Source: DAOUET01 sp034430155 (lineage in GTDB: Bacteria > Chloroflexota > Anaerolineae > Anaerolineales > UBA4823). From it: 8,751 bases of DNA. How positions within the stretch are numbered: position 1 is the first letter of the stretch; each line of letters opens with the position of its first letter. Below, in pieces: positions 1 through 7,112 of this stretch. The stretch covers positions 1 through 8,751 of the forward strand of contig DAOUET010000114.1 in assembly GCA_034430155.1 (NCBI GenBank), written 5' to 3'. Below the pieces are notes generated by a model, which ran no database searches, was not told the origin of the DNA, and saw only the letters and a program-made list of their open reading frames with translations. The position numbers and the translations under genes are program-made.

Positions 1-365
1 AGATCAATAGAAAGGTCCTCGGCTGCCTGAAAAAACAGCCCTGGTTTGGGTTTACGGCAATCGCAATCTTCATCCGGGGCGTGTGGGCACATGTAAACGC
101 CGTCCACCCGGCCGCCGGCCGTTTCTATGACTTTCACAAGTCGCTGGTTGATGTCCCAAGCTACCTCTAAAGGAATGATGCCACGACCTACCGCAGATTG
201 GTTTGTAACGATAACGATCTTAAAAGGGCTTGAAACTATCTTGACCAGCGCATCTATGGCTTGGGGGTAAATAACCACCTCCTTCCAACTCCTTACGTAG
301 GATGGACGGTTTTCTATAATGACGCCATCACGATCGAGAAAAATCGCAGGGTACATGAAAGTCAT
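1..365 (-). CDS. gmhB: D-glycero-D-manno-heptose 1,7-bisphosphate 7-phosphatase-like HAD phosphatase (3' end cut by window)
   Basis: The minus strand reads open from an ATG at 365 to the window edge, giving the first 121 residues. Seen: HAD motif I FLDRDGV at residues 9-15 (nucleophile D11, acid D13), motif II TNQS at 54-57, and a zinc loop with C93, H95, C101 and C103 followed by RKPKPG, where K106 fits the HAD lysine. This CxH...CxC loop is typical of the GmhB/histidinol-phosphate phosphatase subgroup. GmhB removes the 7-phosphate during ADP- or GDP-heptose synthesis in the cytoplasm; histidinol phosphatase is the main alternative, but the neighbouring glycan genes favour heptose. The start at 365 has GGAAAGG a few bases upstream on its strand; a second in-frame ATG lies at 356. 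It diverges from the acyltransferase across only 26 bp. The C-terminal third is outside the window. Confidence 0.88.
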   Translation of the reverse strand, partial: MTFMYPAIFLDRDGVIIENRPSYVRSWKEVVIYPQAIDALVKIVSSPFKIVIVTNQSAVGRGIIPLEVAWDINQRLVKVIETAGGRVDGVYMCPHAPDEDCDCRKPKPGLFFQAAEDLSID

Positions 366-391
366 TATACCTTTCCGGGCTTTATAAGATT

Positions 392-1153
392 ATGGAATTT
401 TCGACAAACACTCGCCTCAGTCTTTATATAAAGCGTCAAGCTTCAGGGGTGGGTCGTTATTTCCTAGAACAAACTCTTTATCTCCTCTTTGGGTGGGTTC
501 CCACCGTTTTTGGCTTAGCACTTAGGGCTGTAGTTTATCGGTTGATCCTTCATATGGATGGGTGGGCAGCGATTGAGAACGGCGTACGCCTGCGCTTTGC
601 AAACTATATCCATCTAGGGCACGGCGCCTACCTCGACCAAGGCGTCTACCTGCACGCCTGCCCGAATGGCATCAAGATCGGAAAGAACACCATTGTGATG
701 CACGGCGCGGTCTTACATGTTTATAACTTTCGGGATTTGCCCCATGCGGCGATCAATATTGGTAGGGACAGTTTGATTGGAGAATATACTGTCATTCGAG
801 GACAAGGCGGAGTTCAGATTGGCGATCGGGTTTATACCTCCCCATTCACTCAAATCATCGCAGTCAACCATGTTTTCATTGATCCAGACCGGCCTTTCAT
901 TGAACAGGGCATTACCGCCGATGGAATTGTGATCGATGACGATGTCTGGCTGGGATCTGGTGCAATCATCACCGATGGTGTGCATATTGGTAAGGGAGCT
1001 GTGGTTGCAGCTGGAGCAGTGGTTACGGAGGATGTCTTGCCTCATACCGTTGTAGCCGGAGTGCCCGCTAAGACTGTTAAGGATGTTGGCGTTCAATCTG
1101 CAATCCGCCGTGAGCAAGCTGTCTATTTCGACACGATAGAGATCCGTTCATGA
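392..1153 (+). CDS. Left-handed beta-helix (hexapeptide repeat) acyltransferase, WbbJ/LacA type
   Basis: The 253-residue protein has a hydrophobic or amphipathic segment at about 24-54 (FGWVPTVFGLALRAVVYRLI) that probably docks it to the membrane. From about residue 60 to 228 come imperfect hexapeptide repeats such as IKIGKNTIV, VQIGDRVYT, IVIDDDVWLGSGAIIT and VHIGKGAVVAAGAVV, ending in the usual VAGVPAK. H160 in AVNHVF is at the place of the catalytic histidine of LacA/WbbJ-type O-acetyltransferases. The family moves acetyl or another acyl group from CoA to sugar hydroxyls, usually as trimers; the real substrate cannot be read from sequence. No good Shine-Dalgarno stands before the ATG at 392, but there is no better start. 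Its last codon overlaps the next gene by ATGA, so the two are probably translationally coupled and work in the same surface-glycan pathway. Confidence 0.88.
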   Translation: MEFSTNTRLSLYIKRQASGVGRYFLEQTLYLLFGWVPTVFGLALRAVVYRLILHMDGWAAIENGVRLRFANYIHLGHGAYLDQGVYLHACPNGIKIGKNTIVMHGAVLHVYNFRDLPHAAINIGRDSLIGEYTVIRGQGGVQIGDRVYTSPFTQIIAVNHVFIDPDRPFIEQGITADGIVIDDDVWLGSGAIITDGVHIGKGAVVAAGAVVTEDVLPHTVVAGVPAKTVKDVGVQSAIRREQAVYFDTIEIRS

Positions 1154-2346
1154 CGATGCTTTCGGTTGTTATACCTGCCTATAACGAAGCAGACGGCATC
1201 GCAGAGATGGTCCACCGGGTCTTGGCGATCGAAAATGATCTTGAGAAAATTGGGGTGGTAGCGTTGGAGCTGTTGGTCATTGACGATGGATCGCTGGATA
1301 ACACTGCCCAGATCGCGGGTGGGATTAAGGGAGTACGGCTTATCAGGCATCTTAACAATAAAGGCTATGGCGCTGCCCTCAAGACGGGCTTTTGCCAGGC
1401 AAAAGGAGAGCTGATCGGTTTCCTGGATGCTGATGGTACCTATCCACCAGAATTTTTCCCCCAGTTGTGTTCAGAGGCGCTTAATGGGGGCGACCTGGTG
1501 ATCGGCTCGCGCATGTCTGGCGCGGATAGCCAGATGCCATTCACCCGTAGAATCGGTAACCTTTTTTTTGCCAACATGCTCACCTTGTTGGGACGACAGC
1601 GCGTCTCTGATAGCGCCTCTGGCATGCGGGTCTTCAAACGGGATGTCTTGGAACGCATTTATCCTCTGCCGGATGGCTTGAACCTGACTCCGGTGATGAG
1701 CACACGTGCGATTCATGAAGGCATCCGGATGGCAGAGGTACCCATCCCTTATAGTGAACGGGTGGGGCGATCTAAATTAAATGTAGTTCGTGATGGTTCT
1801 GTTTTCCTGCAATCCATCATTTGGACGGTTTTGACATATAACCCGGTGCGGGTGTTAGGGATGATTGGTTTAGTTGGCGTGTTGATAGCTGGCCTGGTTG
1901 CGATGGGTTTAGTGCTGGCCCGTTTAAGCGGCATCACTTATTTAGGTTCATGGGGTGTAGCAGCCCTGTTCACCGCCTTGGTTTCCGGTGTGGCAGGCAT
2001 CAGTATTTTCGCCCTGGGAGCTACCTTCAATTATTTGGTGTCGCTTTTCTACAAGCGACCCATTCGCCAGGGTCTGTTTGGACGCCCGTTGTTAAACCTG
2101 TCGATCGACGTTTATTTTGGTTGGTTGGGCTTACTGGCTATCGTGGTCGGTTTTGGAATCGCCCTTGTCAGTGTTTTGTTAGGCATCAACGGCTGGGAAA
2201 TCGGACGATTGTGGCTGTATTTTCTGGGCAGTGCCATGTTTTTCCTGATCGGCATTCAATTGATCATCTATTGGATATTAATGAGGGTGCTGGAAGAACT
2301 GAGCCAGCGAGAACTATTGGCACAGAAAGACCTTGGGATGGTTTGA
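1150..2346 (+). CDS. Membrane-anchored family 2 glycosyltransferase, DPM1/polyprenyl-phosphate sugar transferase type
   Basis: The GT-A domain covers about residues 1-215: LSVVIPAYNEADGI (4-17), the nucleotide-binding VIDDGS (43-48), GYGAALKTGF (72-81), the metal-binding DADG (93-96) inside GFLDADGTYPPEF, and DLVIGSR (115-121). This order is that of dolichyl/undecaprenyl-phosphate sugar transferases, which load a sugar from an NDP donor onto a polyprenyl phosphate at the inner membrane face. Four likely membrane helices follow at about 232-257, 268-292, 320-345 and 354-377, more than the two usual in GtrB/ArnC. The ATG at 1150 overlaps the acyltransferase stop (ATGA); a second ATG at 1156 is possible. 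Donor sugar and acceptor are unknown. Context with GmhB and the acyltransferase suggests lipid-linked glycan assembly. Confidence 0.87.
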   Translation: MTMLSVVIPAYNEADGIAEMVHRVLAIENDLEKIGVVALELLVIDDGSLDNTAQIAGGIKGVRLIRHLNNKGYGAALKTGFCQAKGELIGFLDADGTYPPEFFPQLCSEALNGGDLVIGSRMSGADSQMPFTRRIGNLFFANMLTLLGRQRVSDSASGMRVFKRDVLERIYPLPDGLNLTPVMSTRAIHEGIRMAEVPIPYSERVGRSKLNVVRDGSVFLQSIIWTVLTYNPVRVLGMIGLVGVLIAGLVAMGLVLARLSGITYLGSWGVAALFTALVSGVAGISIFALGATFNYLVSLFYKRPIRQGLFGRPLLNLSIDVYFGWLGLLAIVVGFGIALVSVLLGINGWEIGRLWLYFLGSAMFFLIGIQLIIYWILMRVLEELSQRELLAQKDLGMV

Positions 2347-2418
2347 GATTAACGGTTTTCATTGAGCGATGGATACCTCCTTGGTAAGAGGTTTTTATAG
2401 GTAAAGTTGAAAGGTGCA

Positions 2419-4122
2419 ATGATGATGAATGGAAAAGATGATTATCTAAAAGAGAACTTGGGCACTCGACGTATTCCTAAATTACGAATGGCAAATTTTC
2501 CCAGTGCGGATGATATTGTCCGGCAAGGATTGCTCGGCACAACCCGCTCAAAAGACTCAGTTGACATTATGCTGGTGAATCCACCCACACCGGATGGCGG
2601 TTATTGGATTCGAACCCAGCATCGTGTTGGTCGTCGTACCCGCGAAAATATGGTATGGCCGCAGGTCTCCCTGGCGCAAATGGCAGCCCTGCTTCATCCC
2701 ATTTACAAGGTCAGGGTGGTGGACGCCAATGCTGAACGGATTAGCTGGCCAGAATATACCGGGCTGCTCGAAAGATTTACCCCTCGTTATTACTTAACCC
2801 AGGTCACTGCACCTACTTTGGAAAACGATATGTATGGGTGTTTCCTGGCAAAAGCCCGCGGCGCTCAAACCATTGCCTTTGGCACGCATGTCACTCCCAT
2901 ACCGCATGAGACCATGCGAGCTTATCCTGTATTGGACTTCGCCTTAGTTGGAGAACCCGATTTAACCATTCGCGATCTGCTGGATCACCTGGAGGGCAAA
3001 ATAAACCAGCGCTCCCCACTAATCCAGAAGTTATTTGAGAGGCACGATCTACTCTACCAACCGGTCATCTCGGAGGAAGCGAAGGTAGATCTGCATGCCA
3101 TTAAAGGATTGGCCTGGCGTGATGGGGACCAGGTGGTCATTAATCCTCCGCGACCTTTTATCAAAGACCTGGACGATTTGCCCATGCCGATGCACGAGTT
3201 GCTGCCTCTTCAAACCTACCGTATGCCTCTCATCAAAGGACCGTTTACCTTCATCGTCACCAGCAGGGGCTGTCCGGCTGGATGTATCTACTGCATCAAA
3301 CACGTCAGCTACCAGTACTCGACTCGCTTACGTTCGCCAGAGCTTCTTATGCAGGAGCTATGGTACCTGAAGGGGTTGGGTATCAATAATATCCATATGT
3401 ACGCGGATTTGTTCACGGTAAATCGTGACCAGGTCGTTGAGCTTTGTGAGCGCATGATTGCTGAAAAGATCGATATCAAATGGACTTGCAATAGCCGGGT
3501 GGACTATGTCGATGAGGAAATGTTGCGATTAATGGCCAAGGCTGGTAATTGGTTTATTTCCTGGGGGATTGAGAGCGGTAACGAGCGGATCCTCAAACGT
3601 GCTCATAAAGGGGCGTTTCCCGATAAAGCCGAACGAGCGTTGGGCTGGGCCAGGCAAGCTGGCATCAAGAATTGGGGCTATTTCATCATCGGTTTACCTG
3701 GAGAGACAGAGGAGACTATCCGCCAGACCATCGATTTCGCTAAGAAACTGCCTCTGGACCTGGCGCTTTTCCATGTCGCGGCGCCTTACCCGGGCACACC
3801 CTTCTTTTTTGAAGTCGTGAAAGAAGGCTGGTTCCGGTCTGGCACTCGCTGGGAGCAAGTCGATATGGATCAAGGTACCGTTTTAGATTATCCCAATCTG
3901 TCGGCTGAGCGATTGCTGTACTGGCAGAGGCGCGCCTTCAGAGAATGGGCATTTCGACCCGGGCCTTTTTTTACTTATCTGAAAATGCTATTCTCAGATT
4001 GGTCGACTATGAAATCCGCCCTTAGTGTTGGATTCCAACATCTGAGATGGGCTTCAACTGATAGCGGCGTGCCGGTCAGCCCGGAATTCTCTACCGGTTT
4101 GGGGGCGGAGATTGGCGATTAA
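2419..4122 (+). CDS. B12-binding-domain radical SAM protein
   Basis: The reading frame opens at a TTG (2407), but GAAAGG at 2409-2414 lies inside that extension and sits properly before the ATG cluster at 2419/2422/2425, so I start at 2419 (567 residues). Residues about 48-190 resemble a Rossmann B12-binding domain (VDIMLVNPPTPDGG, VRVVDANAE, ALVGEPDLTIRDLL) without a DxHxxG lower-ligand motif, as in BchE-like proteins. The radical SAM core follows, with SRGCPAGCIYC giving the CxxxCxxC cluster ligands (C285, C289, C292), then GIESGNE at about 383-389 and IIGLPGETEET at about 424-434. Enzymes of this build do C-methylations, ring formations and rearrangements; no SPASM domain is seen. The substrate is unknown: a polysaccharide, lipid or peptide role is possible. 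It lies 72 bp after the glycosyltransferase in the same direction. Confidence 0.87.
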   Translation: MMMNGKDDYLKENLGTRRIPKLRMANFPSADDIVRQGLLGTTRSKDSVDIMLVNPPTPDGGYWIRTQHRVGRRTRENMVWPQVSLAQMAALLHPIYKVRVVDANAERISWPEYTGLLERFTPRYYLTQVTAPTLENDMYGCFLAKARGAQTIAFGTHVTPIPHETMRAYPVLDFALVGEPDLTIRDLLDHLEGKINQRSPLIQKLFERHDLLYQPVISEEAKVDLHAIKGLAWRDGDQVVINPPRPFIKDLDDLPMPMHELLPLQTYRMPLIKGPFTFIVTSRGCPAGCIYCIKHVSYQYSTRLRSPELLMQELWYLKGLGINNIHMYADLFTVNRDQVVELCERMIAEKIDIKWTCNSRVDYVDEEMLRLMAKAGNWFISWGIESGNERILKRAHKGAFPDKAERALGWARQAGIKNWGYFIIGLPGETEETIRQTIDFAKKLPLDLALFHVAAPYPGTPFFFEVVKEGWFRSGTRWEQVDMDQGTVLDYPNLSAERLLYWQRRAFREWAFRPGPFFTYLKMLFSDWSTMKSALSVGFQHLRWASTDSGVPVSPEFSTGLGAEIGD

Positions 4123-4205
4123 GTTTGATTGAGGGAGTCGTCACCAGCCACTACTTCGGTTTAGTTGATTTGACATGTGTTTCCAGGTGCAGAACAGCTT
4201 TTGAT

Positions 4206-4349
4206 ATGACGGTTTTCTTGTTTGCAGCTTTAGGGATTGGGTTGGTCTTGATGTTCCCTGGGAACATTGTGAGACTAGCGGGCACCCTTCCCGGTCCCAA
4301 TCATTCCATTAGCTGCCAGGAGCTGGTCAGTCGCGGACTGGCGGTTTAG
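4206..4349 (+). CDS. Doubtful small membrane protein ORF
   Basis: An open frame from a TTG at 4125 to a TAG at 4347-4349 contains an ATG at 4206, giving 47 residues with one hydrophobic stretch (VFLFAALGIGLVLMFPG, about residues 3-19) that could span the membrane, followed by a polar tail. I see no Shine-Dalgarno before the ATG and recognise no family. The frame also contains the perfect palindrome at 4251-4267, which would be unusual but not impossible in a coding region. It may equally be non-coding spacer between the radical SAM gene and the nucleotidyltransferase, or a remnant of a lost gene. Recorded because it is the only frame in this 286-bp gap with protein-like composition. Confidence 0.22.
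   Translation: MTVFLFAALGIGLVLMFPGNIVRLAGTLPGPNHSISCQELVSRGLAV
4251..4267. repeat. Perfect 17-bp palindrome in the gap before the nucleotidyltransferase
   Basis: ATGTTCCCTGGGAACAT is its own reverse complement except for the central base: two 8-base arms around a T at 4259. It lies about 140 bp before the start of the nucleotidyltransferase gene, in the gap that separates the glycan genes from the peptide-modification genes. A dyad of this size is typical of operators for dimeric regulators, but no regulator is encoded here and the site also lies inside a doubtful small ORF. The function is not shown by the sequence. Confidence 0.4.
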
Positions 4350-4408
4350 GAGCATCAATTCTACCGGGAACAACGGCGAGTGTCTGGATTAGGGAAACAA
4401 CCCTTAAA

Positions 4409-5515
4409 ATGAGAGACTATACCAGAACAGGCTTTGAATTAATCTTAAACGAGGAAAAACTAAGGAAGATGGAACCAGAAGACCAGATCCTTCTTCTCTG
4501 CACTCGACAAGATTTCCAGGATCAGCACAAGGGAGAGGTAGGCGATCTTATTCGTAAATGCTCAATTAGATGGAATCTTGTGTTTTCCACCGCTGTCAAA
4601 CATGGTGTACTGCCACTCGTTTACGTAAATTTATTCCAACGTTTAGGGTTTGATCCTGACGTTCCTCCCAGGATAGCCAGGGTATTTACCAATTATGTCT
4701 CCCGTTATGCCCTTTTTGAAGAGAAGAAAGCAGAGGTTATAAGCAATACGCTGCGTTTTCTAAATTCTAGGTCTATTCGGGCTATGCTTGTGAAAGGAGC
4801 AGCGTTAAATTTACTTGTCTATGAGTGTCCCTGGTATACAAACCCGAAGGATGCAGACCTGATCGTCTACAACAGGCGGGATCAGCTTGCTGAAGAGGAG
4901 ATTTACGCGATCTTAAACCAGGGAGATGACTTGATGGGATTCCAGATTGAATACGATTTTTTCGAGCACCATGATATTAACATGAATGGTGTTCTGCCAG
5001 TAGATTTCGAAAGAATCTGGCGAGATGCGCTCAAAATGCTATATAGGGGGCAGGAAGTCCACGTGATGTCCCATGAAGACATGCTTATCTCGCTGTGTAT
5101 TAACAGCTGCCGCAAGCGGTATTTCCGGCTCAAGTCATTATGCGATATTGCCGAGACCACCTACAAATTACCGGATCTAAAGTGGGATGAATTCGTCATT
5201 AAGGCCAGGGATTATGATTGCCACATCATCGTATATGCAGCTCTGATCATTACAAAGCTGACACTTGGATGTAAAGTTCCGGAATTTGTTCTGGAGGACT
5301 TGGGAGTAAACATGGCCAGGAGAACTGTCATCAACCATGCTCTCTCATCTTTTTTCTTTCCTCGCTTATCCTTTGTTGAATTCCCTTTTCCGGGGAAAAA
5401 AGTTTTTGGACGCCAAATTAATCTTTTCTTGATCTTGCCTTATCTCACTTATCGAGGCTATCAGGTGAACAGGAAAATAAAATACGTGATTGAGACTCGG
5501 GGTTCAGAGAATTAG
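4409..5515 (+). CDS. Nucleotidyltransferase family protein (PF14907-like, RiPP/lasso-associated type)
   Basis: The 368-residue protein matches the layout of the uncharacterised nucleotidyltransferase family PF14907. It has an N-terminal helical part with EPEDQILLLC (22-31) and KHGVLPLVYVNL (64-75), then the nucleotidyltransferase core: VKGAALNLL (128-136), the acidic pair D148/D150 in NPKDADLIV, and a third acidic residue D199 in PVDFERIW. The C-terminal half is helical, with a hydrophobic tail at about 337-346. Members sit beside PqqD and HprK-like kinase genes in lasso-peptide and related clusters, where one has been reported to modify an already phosphorylated peptide. Here it is the first gene of the group leading to the precursor at 7113, so the precursor tail is its best candidate substrate. 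The start is not certain: no strong ribosome site stands before 4409, and an ATG at 4469 lies just before the conserved region. Confidence 0.8.
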   Translation: MRDYTRTGFELILNEEKLRKMEPEDQILLLCTRQDFQDQHKGEVGDLIRKCSIRWNLVFSTAVKHGVLPLVYVNLFQRLGFDPDVPPRIARVFTNYVSRYALFEEKKAEVISNTLRFLNSRSIRAMLVKGAALNLLVYECPWYTNPKDADLIVYNRRDQLAEEEIYAILNQGDDLMGFQIEYDFFEHHDINMNGVLPVDFERIWRDALKMLYRGQEVHVMSHEDMLISLCINSCRKRYFRLKSLCDIAETTYKLPDLKWDEFVIKARDYDCHIIVYAALIITKLTLGCKVPEFVLEDLGVNMARRTVINHALSSFFFPRLSFVEFPFPGKKVFGRQINLFLILPYLTYRGYQVNRKIKYVIETRGSEN

Positions 5516-5571
5516 CAACCAATTGTTTTGATAAGTTCAACTAAGAAAAATACTCGATTACTGGAGAACCA

Positions 5572-5874
5572 ATGGCTGACACACCAACGAAAGATCGAGA
5601 AACCATAATCCCTAAAGGGAGACCGGGTATTCTTGCGAAAGAAATCGGTCAGGAAACCATCCTTTATTCCGATACGGATGAAGCCATCCATGTGCTAAAT
5701 GCCACGGCAAAACTAATCTGGAAGCTATGCGATGGTCAGCACTCTCTGGAAGACATCGCACGAAAGCTCCAGGAAGAGTTTGCCGTGCCTGAACAACACG
5801 ACGTGTTTGCAGATATTCAACACACCATCAAGATTTTTTCCGAAAAAGGATTGTTACTGGGTGGAGAAGGCTGA
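5572..5874 (+). CDS. PqqD-family peptide-binding protein (RiPP recognition element)
   Basis: The 100-residue protein is the usual size for a stand-alone PqqD. Residues about 18-45 give the short beta strands, followed by HVLNATAKLIWKLCDG (40-55), SLEDIARKLQEEF (58-70) and a last helix at about 77-94 ending in SEKGLLL. This is the winged-helix fold that holds RiPP leader peptides as an added strand and hands them to modifying enzymes. GGAG at 5562-5565 precedes the ATG at 5572. It lies 56 bp after the nucleotidyltransferase and two genes before the 41-residue candidate precursor, whose YxxPxI motif is the kind of sequence PqqD-like domains bind. The name pqqD is not used because no PQQ genes are present. 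The closest named group may be the PqqD proteins of HprK-related kinase systems. Confidence 0.87.
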   Translation: MADTPTKDRETIIPKGRPGILAKEIGQETILYSDTDEAIHVLNATAKLIWKLCDGQHSLEDIARKLQEEFAVPEQHDVFADIQHTIKIFSEKGLLLGGEG

Positions 5875-5934
5875 GATCCCTTTCAGAACTTGAGGGGAGA
5901 ACTTAGTTTCTGATCAATCAGGAGACAATTGGTC

Positions 5935-6957
5935 ATGCCGCTCATCAGTGTTATTATCCCAACCTTTAACCGTGCGAACCTGTTGCCTGAAGCGGTTAAC
6001 AGTATTTTAGCCCAGACATATCAAGATTTCGAAATCATCGTGGTTGACGACGGTTCACAGGATGAAACCGCGGCAACAATGAAAGCCATCCAAGATAAAC
6101 GTCTAATTTACTTACACCAGGATAACGCCGGCCGGAGTGCGGCGCGAAATAAGGGACTTCAATTCGCCAGGGGTGAGTACATTGGTTTCTTGGATGACGA
6201 CGATCTTTACCTGCCCGATAAACTTACTTTAGAAGTTGCATTTTTAGAATCTCACCCGAATATTGACCTAGTGGCTTCCTCTTCAGAATATATTACTAGA
6301 ACCGGAGAAGTGAGGGGAGTTTGGCGCCCATGGAAATATATGCCTGAGCTAACCTTTTTGGACGTCTTGTATCGATGTCCTTTCATGACGTGCGGAGTCT
6401 TATTCCGCCGTAGCATGCTGGATAAATTGGATTCTTGGTTTGATGTGGGATTAGAACAAGCAGAAGATTCAGACTTTTTTATCCGTTTAGCGCTTGCAGG
6501 CTGTAAGACGGGATGGCTGGAAGAAGTCCTGAGCGTTTACCGGGACCACGAGGGACGATCGGCAGCTGCGCTTCTCATCAGTGACTCTTGCCACAGTAAA
6601 ATGCTAGATAAGATCTTTAATAGGGCGGATTTGCCGGATTGTGCAAAGGATCAACAGGCAAGGGTTCGCCGACACTTTTACCTTTTCTCCGCCTGCCGTA
6701 ACTACTCCTGTAATTGGGTGTCAGCAGCCCAACGGAGCCTGCTCCACGCCTGGCTGGAGCAGAATGATTCCATGGATCCATTCGCTTCCGCTTTCTTAGA
6801 GCGGGTTGTTCGGATGGCAGGAGAACCTATTTGGGTCAGTGATCCGGTCTCCTTCATAAGTTTTGTGTTCGATCATCTACCATCCTCGCTTGCCTGGTTA
6901 AGGGAACACCGAGAGAAGGCGCTCAACACCTTTCAGCATGGTCTTGAAGTGATTTGA
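5935..6957 (+). CDS. Soluble family 2 glycosyltransferase
   Basis: AGGAGA at 5920-5925 lies nine bases before the ATG at 5935, so I prefer this start over the TTG at 5929; the product has 340 residues. The GT-A fold is clear: ISVIIPTFNRANLL (4-17), VVDDGSQDET (36-45), NAGRSAARNKGL (64-75), the metal-binding acidic run FLDDDD (85-90), and EDSDFFIRLAL (177-187) with the likely catalytic acid. Residues about 225-340 form a helical C-terminal part with no membrane segment. It would transfer a sugar from an NDP donor in the cytoplasm. Unlike the transferase at 1150 it is not lipid-anchored, and it lies between the PqqD gene and the candidate peptide gene. Glycosylation of the peptide is therefore plausible, though a role in the nearby polysaccharide pathway is equally open. 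Confidence 0.85.
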   Translation: MPLISVIIPTFNRANLLPEAVNSILAQTYQDFEIIVVDDGSQDETAATMKAIQDKRLIYLHQDNAGRSAARNKGLQFARGEYIGFLDDDDLYLPDKLTLEVAFLESHPNIDLVASSSEYITRTGEVRGVWRPWKYMPELTFLDVLYRCPFMTCGVLFRRSMLDKLDSWFDVGLEQAEDSDFFIRLALAGCKTGWLEEVLSVYRDHEGRSAAALLISDSCHSKMLDKIFNRADLPDCAKDQQARVRRHFYLFSACRNYSCNWVSAAQRSLLHAWLEQNDSMDPFASAFLERVVRMAGEPIWVSDPVSFISFVFDHLPSSLAWLREHREKALNTFQHGLEVI

Positions 6958-6958
6958 G

Positions 6959-7009
6959 GCCGGCTCGCCCACATGGACCTCTTTATTAACTGCCCTTTAT
7001 TAAGCCGGC
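6959..7009 (+). repeat. Inverted repeat with 37-base loop after the glycosyltransferase gene
   Basis: GCCGGCT at 6959-6965 pairs exactly with AGCCGGC at 7003-7009; the next outward positions add a G-U and an A-T pair, reaching into the stop codon of the glycosyltransferase. The loop holds two copies of CTTTATTAA, 14 bases apart. The downstream side has no T-run, so this is not an ordinary intrinsic terminator. Confidence 0.4.
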
Positions 7010-7028
7010 TTGTAGTTACATGGCATTT

Positions 7029-7064
7029 ACACCCTGAAATCTGATATCGGAGAGGTCGGGGTGT
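7029..7064 (+). repeat. Inverted repeat upstream of the peptide gene
   Basis: ACACCCTGA (7029-7037) pairs with TCGGGGTGT (7056-7064), nine pairs including one G-U, with an 18-base loop. Only a weak pyrimidine run (TCTTTG) follows, so it would be a poor terminator. A leader-RNA stem or a regulator site before the peptide gene is the alternative reading. Confidence 0.38.
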
Positions 7065-7092
7065 TCTTTGCAGGCCTATTGGAATCTCTAAA

Positions 7093-7105
7093 AGAAAGGA
7101 GGTGA
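7093..7105 (+). promoter_or_regulatory. Exceptionally strong Shine-Dalgarno for the peptide gene
   Basis: AGAAAGGAGGTGA is complementary over 13 bases to the common bacterial 16S rRNA 3' end (GGATCACCTCCTTTCT type), with seven bases (7106-7112) between it and the ATG at 7113. No other gene in the window has anything near this; the kinase gene at 7315 has no recognisable site. It fixes the start of the short gene and implies high translation of the peptide relative to the enzymes. Confidence 0.85.
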
Positions 7106-7112
7106 GAAAACT

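Larger units (their letters stand above)
6958..7112 (+). promoter_or_regulatory. Structured leader region before the peptide gene
   Basis: This 155-bp stretch has no convincing gene. It contains the inverted repeat GCCGGCT (6959-6965) / AGCCGGC (7003-7009), a direct repeat CTTTATTAA (6981-6989 and 6995-7003) inside that loop, and a second inverted repeat ACACCCTGA (7029-7037) / TCGGGGTGT (7056-7064), 9 bp with one G-U pair. The Shine-Dalgarno at 7093-7105 follows. I could not find a convincing -35/-10 pair. The region is the likely place for the control, or a dedicated promoter, of the peptide gene, but that is inference from position and dyads. Confidence 0.4.

Noticed and set aside
366..391. 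Promoter elements between the divergent phosphatase and acyltransferase genes
   Set aside because: TATAAA- and TTGTCG-like boxes on the minus strand are 15 bp apart and would start transcription inside the ribosome site; nothing convincing was seen on the plus strand.
713..1117. Minus-strand 134-codon frame inside the acyltransferase
   Set aside because: The plus-strand frame carries clear hexapeptide repeats; the antisense frame has no recognisable domain.
2375..2396. ACCTC...GAGGT stem followed by five Ts after the membrane glycosyltransferase gene
   Set aside because: The stem is only 5 bp with an 8-base loop, too weak to call a terminator, and the next gene follows closely in the same direction.
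5528..5556. Possible promoter (TTGATA, 17 bp, TACTCG) before the PqqD gene
   Set aside because: The -10 box matches only half the consensus.
5910..5921. CTGAT-CA-ATCAG dyad before the soluble glycosyltransferase
   Set aside because: Arms of five bases with a 2-base centre are expected by chance and cannot form a stable hairpin.
6973..7044. 23-codon frame starting at ATG 6973 in the leader of the peptide gene
   Set aside because: No ribosome site, no recognisable peptide pattern, and it overlaps the dyads; probably chance.
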